Source of the DNA: an uncultured Bacteroidales bacterium | Lineage (GTDB): Bacteria; Bacteroidota; Bacteroidia; Bacteroidales; UBA932 | Direction: 5' to 3' | NCBI GenBank assembly: GCA_946187975.1 | Contig: CAMHTE010000006.1 | Coordinates: 1-42,430 of the forward strand | DNA: 42,430 nt | Shown here: positions 27,827 through 35,759 of the stretch, piece by piece | How the letters are laid out: every line of letters starts with the position of its first letter | Numbering within the stretch: position 1 is the stretch's first letter | Made by a program: the position numbers and the translations under genes | Notes under the pieces: generated by a model | Told to the model about the DNA's origin: nothing | The model's input: the letters and a program-made list of their open reading frames with translations, nothing else | Databases searched by the model: none

Positions 27827-29515
27827 CTATTCCTTAACGCAGCGAACCGGGGTCGCAAATGATTTTTGGTACTGCCTCGTGAAGTTCACGGCCGTGGTGT
27901 ACATTAGGGCAGTGTACTGGTATTCGTCGATGTCCGTTTTGAGCGATACGTCGCCTGTCGGATAGGCATGGGCGGACATGTAGAAGGCTCCGGTATCACG
28001 GAACAGCAGAGCTCCGGCGGATACGAACCAGAACGTGTCGTTGCCGAAATAGAATTCCTTGGAATTGATGTTGCTCTTGGTAAAACCGTAAACCGTCTGT
28101 ATCTCAATTATCTGCGCAGCGGAAGGAACACGGTATCCGACAGGGCAGGGATCAAACATAGTCTTGGAAGTGACCTTACCGCCGTTACCTCCCCAGAGGT
28201 CGTTGCGCTGCTTGTCCTTGGTCGGGGCTGCATCGCCCTCACGCGGGATCCAGATCCATTCATCCAGGTTGGGATGTGTCTTGCCGTTCTCAACGAACAT
28301 GGACTGCGGATTGGCTATGGAATACGGAATAGTACTATCGGAAGTAACGAGCTTTACCGCCGGCCAGTCGCTTCCGGCAGTAGCTATGGGAGTCATGCTG
28401 CCCCCGTACACTTCGCCGGTACCAGAACGGAGCGGGTCCTTGCGGCCCCACTGGAAATACAGTCCCACGGACAGGAAACTAGCGTGCGCATTGGAAAGTG
28501 CGCCGACGTTGTAGTCCAGCCACTGGGTATCCCCACAGGTATAGGTCCGGACTTCATCCTTGCGAGACCATATATGCCACGTCCATATTATTTCGGATGA
28601 CGAATTGTATGCGGCGATAACTGCGTTGCCCTCAGGAAGATTCTTGAGGTCGGTGTTGAAGAGGACGTATCCGTCCTTGAGTTCAACACTCTTAACAATC
28701 GAATATTTCGATTCAGGCTCTGTGGCGGAATTGAAAGTACACCACAGGACATCCACGGAAGCGGGCTCAATGGCCGCAGGCACCTCGGGTGTTGAAGCCA
28801 CGGCCACCCCGTTGCCCCTCACGTCGGCCTTGAACTTATACCAGCCGCCAGAGTTGATTATGTAACAGTTGGAAGTGCCGTCAGCGCTGAGGTCAACCGC
28901 GGTATCGGAAGTCGGCAGTCCCTTCTGGGTGATTGTCAGCCCATACGTACCGCTCCCCATCTTAACGGTTACGTGCGCGACCACGGCCGTTTCGGTGTTA
29001 TTTTCGGGGAAGGTAACGGTAACGGCGGCGTCGCCTGTGCCATGGTCGGGCTCCAGCTTGAATGCGGGATTATCCACGGAAGCGGTCCAGTCTTTCTCGC
29101 CGAAGACATTGAAAGTGGTGGAAGTAGCGTCGAAGTTTACTTCTGTCGAAGTCTTGTCAATTCCGGTAGGAACATATGCCTGCTGCGTTACGGTAGCCTT
29201 CAAGGGCGTAACGTCCGAACCGATGAATCGCACATAACCGATACGCCGTTCAGTATCCGTGCTGGGCTCGACGGTGAGTTCCCATGAGGTCTTGTCGCCA
29301 TCGGTACCGGCCTTCTGCAGGCTTGCGTATTCCATGTCGTTGATAGCGTTGTAACTGACGTTAGCCGACACTTCGAGCGTAATGGTCCCGCCCTCAGCAT
29401 CAACGATATAGTCCTTCTGGGCAAGAGTCATATACGGCTCCGCCGGAGTTTTTGAGCACGCCGCAGTTAAACAAGCGGCAAACAATAACAGGAATGTCTT
29501 TGAAAAGTTACGCAT
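27827..29515 (-). CDS. Lipoprotein with BACON-type domains and C-terminal FISUMP domain
   Basis: LFAACLTAACSKTP lipobox; two BACON-like segments (YIVDAEGGTITLEVSANVSYNA..., VNFDATSTTFNVFGEKDWTAS...); QWLDYNVGALSN...FDPCPVGYRVPSAAQI. Confidence 0.88.
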   Translation of the reverse strand: MRNFSKTFLLLFAACLTAACSKTPAEPYMTLAQKDYIVDAEGGTITLEVSANVSYNAINDMEYASLQKAGTDGDKTSWELTVEPSTDTERRIGYVRFIGSDVTPLKATVTQQAYVPTGIDKTSTEVNFDATSTTFNVFGEKDWTASVDNPAFKLEPDHGTGDAAVTVTFPENNTETAVVAHVTVKMGSGTYGLTITQKGLPTSDTAVDLSADGTSNCYIINSGGWYKFKADVRGNGVAVASTPEVPAAIEPASVDVLWCTFNSATEPESKYSIVKSVELKDGYVLFNTDLKNLPEGNAVIAAYNSSSEIIWTWHIWSRKDEVRTYTCGDTQWLDYNVGALSNAHASFLSVGLYFQWGRKDPLRSGTGEVYGGSMTPIATAGSDWPAVKLVTSDSTIPYSIANPQSMFVENGKTHPNLDEWIWIPREGDAAPTKDKQRNDLWGGNGGKVTSKTMFDPCPVGYRVPSAAQIIEIQTVYGFTKSNINSKEFYFGNDTFWFVSAGALLFRDTGAFYMSAHAYPTGDVSLKTDIDEYQYTALMYTTAVNFTRQYQKSFATPVRCVKE

Positions 29516-31307
29516 ATGATTGTTTCGTATTATGTTTGTCGATCAGCCTGTATATTACATAAGCGGCCACCAGCACCAGTATGCCGCTTATGAAAGCTAT
29601 GGTTATACCCTTTACTTCCAGTGTTTTGCTGTCGCCTGCAAGCAGCAGGGCCGTGAGCAGCACTGCTATCACGCCGAGCGTAATGCAAAAGCAGCTTATC
29701 GCCATGTGCGAATACGACTTCACCGCCTTCGCAATTTCCGGCCCGGGAACTTTGGATGCATCCGGGTCCTTCCTTTCCTCAACTGCAGTGAACCCAGGAT
29801 CCGTTGCATCTCCGGCCGGAGGGAAGAGTTCCATCAGGGAGAGAATCAGCACCGGTACGGCGCATCCGCCGAGAGTCTCGATAAGAGTGGGCGACAGCAC
29901 ATCAGCCGGAATAGTGTATTTAGCCGTGAACGCGATCGCCCACGAAATAATCATGGCCCACATCAGCCTTCCTCCTGTAAGGGTGCGGCTGAACAGCCCC
30001 CATATCGAAGGTATGTAAAGCGGGCAAAGTACCATGGTCAGGAAGGTCACCACCACCCGCTCGGCTCCTCCCGCGAACGGAACCGCCATGGAAACCGCTA
30101 TTATTACAAGCCCGAAGAACAGTGTAAAGATGCGTCCTGCACGGATGCGCTGCCTTTCATCCGTCTGACGTCCTCCGCGGAAACGCTCCCAGATCTCGTA
30201 TGTGAACACGTTCGCATAAACGTTGAGGGTCCCGGAAACGTTCGAAAGGGTGGCGGAGAGCATTGCGGCGAGCATCAGCCCCACCATTCCCTTCATCAGG
30301 ACCATCCTGCTCATTCCCACGTAGGCGTCCTCGCCGAGAACCGTCATCGCCGCAGGATCGGCATCCATGCCCGGGCCGGGGACAATCACCCTGTAGATCA
30401 TAGTAGGGAGGTACCAGATGAGGGGTGTAAGAAGATAAAGCACCCCGATGAGGTAGGGGCTCTTTTTGGCGTCACTTATCGTCGGGACACTTATGTAGCG
30501 CTGCACGAACGGCCAGTCGCCGCCTATCATGGACACGTGCAGGAACATCCAAAGGACTATCCAAATCCATGTGTAGTTTTCGGACGTGCCGGAGAAGAAT
30601 CCCGGTATGGACGAGGCCGAATCGATGAAGTTGCCAACGCCTCCGACGGCATGGAACGAAAGCGGAATCATGAACACCACCACCGACAGGAGCACCCCAA
30701 ACTGGATTACGTCGGTCATCAGCACTGCGGGGAAGCCTCCGGCTATGGTGTAGATGAGAGTTATTGCTCCGAGGATTGCAAGAGCCCACCATATGCAGAG
30801 ATGCCCCGCCGGTGCGTCGCCCGCAAGTCCGGTAGAAGCCAGGGCACTGCCCTCAGGCACCTGAATCAATGCGCAGGCTATCACAGCCACGGCATAAAGC
30901 GCGACCCCCGTGTGCACCGCCCTGCCTATGATTCCGGCTATTGTGTAGAACTGTACTGTGGAATGGCCGAAACGTATCGTGAGGAATTCGCCTGGCGATT
31001 TGATTTTTATGGCCCGCCAGCGACCGGAGATCCAGCGACCAACTATAAGGGAAGAAACTCCCAGAGCCATGGCCACGCTCACCGCCACCAGGCCGGATTT
31101 GTAGGCCACCCCGCCCCAGACCACGAAGGTGCTGGCCGAGAAGATGGTCATGTATGACGAAATACCCGACAGCCACCAGGACGAATTACGTCCGGCGATA
31201 AACATGTCCTCCGAATTACGGATACGCCTACCCATCACAAGACTGACCGCAATCAGTCCCACGAAGTAAAGGAGTATCACCAGATAATCGAGAGTTGCCA
31301 TGTTCAA
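29508..31307 (-). CDS. Sodium:solute symporter (SSS) family transporter
   Basis: ~13 TM segments; FIAGRNSSWWLSGISSYMTIFSASTF; TIAGGFPAVLMTDVIQF. Confidence 0.94.
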   Translation of the reverse strand: MNMATLDYLVILLYFVGLIAVSLVMGRRIRNSEDMFIAGRNSSWWLSGISSYMTIFSASTFVVWGGVAYKSGLVAVSVAMALGVSSLIVGRWISGRWRAIKIKSPGEFLTIRFGHSTVQFYTIAGIIGRAVHTGVALYAVAVIACALIQVPEGSALASTGLAGDAPAGHLCIWWALAILGAITLIYTIAGGFPAVLMTDVIQFGVLLSVVVFMIPLSFHAVGGVGNFIDSASSIPGFFSGTSENYTWIWIVLWMFLHVSMIGGDWPFVQRYISVPTISDAKKSPYLIGVLYLLTPLIWYLPTMIYRVIVPGPGMDADPAAMTVLGEDAYVGMSRMVLMKGMVGLMLAAMLSATLSNVSGTLNVYANVFTYEIWERFRGGRQTDERQRIRAGRIFTLFFGLVIIAVSMAVPFAGGAERVVVTFLTMVLCPLYIPSIWGLFSRTLTGGRLMWAMIISWAIAFTAKYTIPADVLSPTLIETLGGCAVPVLILSLMELFPPAGDATDPGFTAVEERKDPDASKVPGPEIAKAVKSYSHMAISCFCITLGVIAVLLTALLLAGDSKTLEVKGITIAFISGILVLVAAYVIYRLIDKHNTKQSYA

Positions 31308-31308
31308 T

Positions 31309-32622
31309 CTAAATTACAGCGCCGAGTTTACGCAAATCATTTACCAGACGCTCGGTGTCGATGTCCTGAACGCGTTTTCCGTCTTCCGCGCAGATTGCAG
31401 CCGCAACTCCGGCGGCCTGGCCCGTTCCCATGCAGCTCGCCTGCACGCGCAGGGAGGCAAAAGCCGTCCTGTCCGCCGAGATGCACCGCCCAGCAACCAA
31501 CAGGTTGGGAAAGTCTTCAGCAATCAGCGAACGGTAGGGCACGTAGGAGGGTTCTTCCAGAAAGCGTACACTCTGTCCGGCCCCGTTGTTCGAATGGATA
31601 TCGATGGGATGCGCACCGCGCGAGACGCTGTCGGGGTAACGCACGGCGGAAAGATAATCATCTCCGGATATGGTAACGACGCCCCGGATACGGCGCGTCT
31701 CACGCACCCCGGCCTGTACAGCCACCGACAGCACATAAGAATCTTTGAACTCCTCAAAATTATCCTTGAGCACCCTGGCCATGCGGAAGGCCTGCTCCCT
31801 GAGTTCAACTTCCGCACGGGTAAAGTCGCGGTTGTTGCAGCCGTCGGCCGAAGTCCTGGTCATATTCACGCTGACCACTCCGGGATGCAGGGTTGTGCAG
31901 AACCACGGACCTCCGAATTCGCCGAGACCGAGGGAGTCCTTCATAGCAAGCAGCTTCTCCCTTACCGGCAGGCAATGGCAATTGACACCCTGTCTGTTAT
32001 GATGGATTGCCTCCTGCATCATGGGAGTACTTGTATCGACGCCTCCGAGTACGAAATAAGTAGAAACGGGCTGGAGCATGGCCCCGTCCGTCCCCTGCAT
32101 GGGAACCCCGGCCATGTGGGCAAGGTCCGCGTCGCCCGTGCAGTCCACGAAATAACGTGCGCGGAGAGCCTCCGTACCGTTCTTGTTCTCGATGAGCACT
32201 GCGTCAAGGGTGCCGCCGTCAGCCTTCGACACACCGCTAAGGTACGAATGCATATACAGGTCCACTCCGGCTTCCAGCACCATACGCTGGCAGCAGAGTT
32301 TATACAGTTCGAAATCGAAGGCAACGTTGCCGAGAGGTTTTTCGATGATGCATCCTCCCATTTCCTGTAGCCTCTCGATAAATTCCCACGGGATTCCACC
32401 AATAACTTTTTTACCGTTGTATGTAAAAACACTGATTGGCGTAACAAACCCCGTGGTGGCCATTCCGCCGAGGAAACCGTACTGCTCGACGAGGGCAGTC
32501 CTGGCCCCATGCCTCGCCGCCGCAATCGCAGCGATAAATCCCGCAGGACCGCCTCCGCACACCACCACGTCGTAAGTCCCCACGACGGGGATATTCTTCG
32601 CTATATGCAAATAATCTTTCAT
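31309..32622 (-). CDS. FAD-dependent oxidoreductase (FAD_oxidored-type)
   Basis: YDVVVCGGGPAGFIAAIAAARHGARTALVEQ dinucleotide-binding fold; DCTGDADLAHMAGVP; NLLVAGRCISAD. Confidence 0.93.
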   Translation of the reverse strand: MKDYLHIAKNIPVVGTYDVVVCGGGPAGFIAAIAAARHGARTALVEQYGFLGGMATTGFVTPISVFTYNGKKVIGGIPWEFIERLQEMGGCIIEKPLGNVAFDFELYKLCCQRMVLEAGVDLYMHSYLSGVSKADGGTLDAVLIENKNGTEALRARYFVDCTGDADLAHMAGVPMQGTDGAMLQPVSTYFVLGGVDTSTPMMQEAIHHNRQGVNCHCLPVREKLLAMKDSLGLGEFGGPWFCTTLHPGVVSVNMTRTSADGCNNRDFTRAEVELREQAFRMARVLKDNFEEFKDSYVLSVAVQAGVRETRRIRGVVTISGDDYLSAVRYPDSVSRGAHPIDIHSNNGAGQSVRFLEEPSYVPYRSLIAEDFPNLLVAGRCISADRTAFASLRVQASCMGTGQAAGVAAAICAEDGKRVQDIDTERLVNDLRKLGAVI

Positions 32623-32715
32623 TTCAAGTTGTTACCACGGTTCGCAATTTATTGAATCATTTTAATAAACACGTAAGGATTTTAATTAATTTTAATACCA
32701 ATTTTTATTTTATTG

Positions 32716-32723
32716 AAACGTTT
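32716..32723. promoter_or_regulatory. Candidate LacI-family operator core (AAACGTTT)
   Basis: 8-bp palindrome with central CpG in the divergent AT-rich intergenic region, just upstream of a -7-like box; LacI-family operators commonly have a central CpG. Confidence 0.35.
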
Positions 32724-32725
32724 AA

Positions 32726-32733
32726 TATATTTG
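32726..32733 (+). promoter_or_regulatory. Bacteroidota-type -7 box (TATATTTG)
   Basis: TAnnTTTG match 23 nt upstream of ATG 32757. Confidence 0.45.
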
Positions 32734-32756
32734 CACGGACAACAGCGACACATTTT

Positions 32757-35570
32757 ATGCGCCAGAAGAACGGAAAAACCACAATAAGGGACGTAGCCAG
32801 GGAGGCGGGTGTATCCACTGCCCTGGTATCCATGGTAATCAATGCCAGGGTACGGGCCGACGGCACCCTCGACTGCCCCGTCAACCGCCAGACCGCGGCA
32901 AGGATACAGGCTGTGGTGAAGCGCCTCAACTACCTGCCCAACAAGGCGGCGGCCTCCCTTCGCAAAGGCCAGAGGCACACGATAGGCGTAATATGCCCGG
33001 ACATGGCACGGCAGTACTTCGCCGAGATTTCCCGTCATATCGAGAACGTAGCCTACAGCAACGGATACACCGTCCTCTTCGGCAGTTCGGACGACAGGGC
33101 GCAGAAATTCGGGGAACTCGTGACCACCTTCATCGCGGACGGCGTGGACGGACTGCTGGTAACACCGTGCATGGACTGCCACGCCCATATACAGAGGGCT
33201 ATAGACCTCGGCGTCCCCGTAGTGCTAATGACCAGAGATCTGCCAGGGCAGGACAATGTGGGCAAGGTTCTACTCGATAATAAAAAAGCAATCCAGATGG
33301 CCCTCGGGCACATGTTTTCCGCCGGCTACCGCAGGATAGAGATGATTTCCAACTCTTCCGGTCTATCCAACCTCACCCATAGGGAAAACCTTTACATGGA
33401 AGAGATGTCCACCCTCGGGATCAGCGCCTATGCAAGGATCAGCAGGGTCAGGGACGACAACGTGCCCGAGAGCATGGAAATCCTGCTCGAAGAGGCAATC
33501 AGGCGCGGGACGGAGGCAATCCTGTTCCCCGGCGCCTCCCTTGGAGGGATATGTTTCTCGGTCATGCGCAGGATGGGAAGGAGGATACCGGAAGACCTCG
33601 CCATAATGAGTTTCGACGGAGGCAGGGAATACACCATGTATTCGCCCAGTATCACGCAAATCCAGCAATCCAGGTCAAGGACTGCCGAAGAGGCCTTCCG
33701 CATGCTTACGGACATGACTCGCGGCGGGGAACCCCGGACAATCCTCCTAGAACCAACCTTCACGGAAGGCGGATCGACCGCGTGCATTCATCCGGAGCGC
33801 CTGGCGGGAACCGGGTCGGTATCCGACATAGCCAAAATGGACGGGAAGAACTCGCTCCTCGTGCCGGCGGTGGCATTCAGCGACAGGGGAGGATGGTGCG
33901 CCGAAACCCAGTTCCTGGATACCGTCGGGTCATCGTACCTCATGGCGCATGGGCTCGGGGCCCCAGTGGACGACGCCCGGACGGACGTGGAACTTCCATG
34001 CGAAGGCGACTACAACGTGTTGGTTCGCACTATGAACTGGACGGCTCCATGGTCAGACGCCCCCTCTCCCGGCACATTCCGGCTCCTGATAGACGGGAGA
34101 CCGCTCCCGCCGGTGCTCGGCGAAGGCCCGGGCGAGTGGGGATGGCAGGATGCCGGCAAGGTACATCTCGCAAAGGGGAGGCACAGGCTGGGGCTGCGCG
34201 ACCTCCACGGATTCGACGCAAGGGTGGACAGCATACTCCTAACGACCACGGACTGCATCCCGGGAGGGGACGCCGCCACAGTCCGGAAGTTGCGCTCGCT
34301 GCTTCTCCCCACACCGCGCCTTCAAAGGAAAATAGGGTACGACCTTGTGATAGCGGGCGCGGGTATGGCCGGAATATGCGCTGCCGTCACCGCCGCCAGG
34401 CTTGGGCTGAAGGTGGCGCTTATCCACGACCGCAATATTCCGGGGGGCAACAACTCCTCCGAGGTCAGGGCTGGTCTGTCCGGACGAATCAACACGGGAA
34501 GATACCCTTCGCTGGGCTACCTGCTGAACGAATTCGGGCCGGAGGAAGGAGGGGATGCCATGCCTGCGGAAATTTACGGAGATGCCGCAAAGCGGAAGAT
34601 AATCCTCGACGAGAAGGGAATAAGCCTCTTTGCAGGATTCCGTGTGGACGAAGCCGTAATGGACGGTGGCACGATAAAGGGAGTGCATGCCACGAACGCG
34701 GAAACATACGACGAAATCGAGGTGTACGGCACATTGTTCGCCGACTGCACCGGGGAAGGCACACTCGGAGCCCTCGCAGGCGCCGGGTACAGCAACGACC
34801 TGGAGGACGGATGCTCACACGGAGCATCGGTACACTGGTTCTGCAGCGAGAGCGGCAGGGAAGAGCCGTTCCCCGACATAAACTGGGGGCTGTCGATGGA
34901 CCCGGACACCGCACAGAAGGTGCGACGCAGTGAATGGAACTGGGCGACGGGGTTTTTCCGGAACCATGCGGCCGACGCCGAACGCATCAGGGACTATGGC
35001 ATGTACGCCGCCTATTCCAACTGGTCCTACCTCAAGAACCATGCACCGTACAGGGACGAATACAGGTGCAGCCTGCTCACCTGGATGGCCACCGTACCGG
35101 CAAGGCGAGGCGGCAGACGGCTTACCGGCGACGTCGTGGTCTCCCGTAACGACCTGCTCAACAACGTCCCTTATCCCGACGGATGCGTATGCACATCGTG
35201 GCCGCTGGAGACCCGCGAACCAGACCCGGGCAACATGCACACATTCAAGGAACCCTGGCTATGCAAACGTACGCTCAATCCGGTAAAAGCCTTTATGCTG
35301 CCGTACCGCTGCCTGTATTCGCGCAACATACACAACCTGTTCATGGCCGGGCGCAGCATAAGCGTAAGCCACCAGGCCCTGGGAACCATAGCACCTATGA
35401 GGACCTGCGCAATGACGGGAGAAGTCGTCGGGATGGCGGCTGCGATTTGTCGGCAGGAAGGCAGCCTTCCTGCCGGCATATACCCATCTCACTGGGAAAA
35501 ACTCGAGAAACTGATGCACCGGGGAGCCGGCCGTACCGACATCCCATACACCCAGGTGTACGACCTTTAG
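32757..35570 (+). CDS. LacI-family transcriptional regulator fused to a CBM/golvesin-like beta domain and a C-terminal FAD-dependent oxidoreductase
   Basis: Single 937-aa ORF: HTH TTIRDVAREAGVSTALVSMVIN, hinge YLPNKAAASLRKGQRHTIGVICPD, periplasmic-binding fold to ILLEPTFTEGGSTACIHPE; then GGWCAETQFLDTVGSSYLMAHGLGAPV...VLVRTMNWTAPWSD; then YDLVIAGAGMAGICAAVTAARLGLKVALIHDR...NLFMAGRSISVSH. Confidence 0.93.
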   Translation: MRQKNGKTTIRDVAREAGVSTALVSMVINARVRADGTLDCPVNRQTAARIQAVVKRLNYLPNKAAASLRKGQRHTIGVICPDMARQYFAEISRHIENVAYSNGYTVLFGSSDDRAQKFGELVTTFIADGVDGLLVTPCMDCHAHIQRAIDLGVPVVLMTRDLPGQDNVGKVLLDNKKAIQMALGHMFSAGYRRIEMISNSSGLSNLTHRENLYMEEMSTLGISAYARISRVRDDNVPESMEILLEEAIRRGTEAILFPGASLGGICFSVMRRMGRRIPEDLAIMSFDGGREYTMYSPSITQIQQSRSRTAEEAFRMLTDMTRGGEPRTILLEPTFTEGGSTACIHPERLAGTGSVSDIAKMDGKNSLLVPAVAFSDRGGWCAETQFLDTVGSSYLMAHGLGAPVDDARTDVELPCEGDYNVLVRTMNWTAPWSDAPSPGTFRLLIDGRPLPPVLGEGPGEWGWQDAGKVHLAKGRHRLGLRDLHGFDARVDSILLTTTDCIPGGDAATVRKLRSLLLPTPRLQRKIGYDLVIAGAGMAGICAAVTAARLGLKVALIHDRNIPGGNNSSEVRAGLSGRINTGRYPSLGYLLNEFGPEEGGDAMPAEIYGDAAKRKIILDEKGISLFAGFRVDEAVMDGGTIKGVHATNAETYDEIEVYGTLFADCTGEGTLGALAGAGYSNDLEDGCSHGASVHWFCSESGREEPFPDINWGLSMDPDTAQKVRRSEWNWATGFFRNHAADAERIRDYGMYAAYSNWSYLKNHAPYRDEYRCSLLTWMATVPARRGGRRLTGDVVVSRNDLLNNVPYPDGCVCTSWPLETREPDPGNMHTFKEPWLCKRTLNPVKAFMLPYRCLYSRNIHNLFMAGRSISVSHQALGTIAPMRTCAMTGEVVGMAAAICRQEGSLPAGIYPSHWEKLEKLMHRGAGRTDIPYTQVYDL

Positions 35571-35571
35571 G

Positions 35572-35672
35572 TACAGTCTCTGCGGTCAGAATGAGAATCG
35601 GCACCCTGCCTGTTATAGTGGTTCGCCTCCTGCATCATGGGTATAGAGGAATCCACTCTATTCAATAAAGGT
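35572..35672 (-). pseudogene. Remnant of a paralogous FAD-dependent oxidoreductase gene
   Basis: Reverse-strand reading RVDSSIPMMQEANHYNRQGADSHSDRRDCT matches GVDTSTPMMQEAIHHNRQGVNCHCLP of the 31309-32622 protein; 35 of 40 nt identical between 35612-35651 and 31986-32025. Confidence 0.7.
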
Positions 35673-35759
35673 ACGATGTTTCCGGTTATTATATAAGACG
35701 GCAGCTCGACCTTCCTCGCGCTGCCGTCAACAGAAAAGGGTATTTAAAAAATCTAATAA

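Noticed and set aside
29520-31157. 545-aa plus-strand ORF opposite the SSS transporter
   Set aside because: Antisense shadow; His/Arg/Pro-rich low-quality translation, transporter on the other strand is unmistakable.
33551-34933. 460-aa plus-strand ORF in an alternate frame inside the LacI-FAD fusion
   Set aside because: Arg/Gly/Pro-rich out-of-frame translation; the fusion frame is intact and motif-rich. Considered as evidence of a frameshift but not supported.
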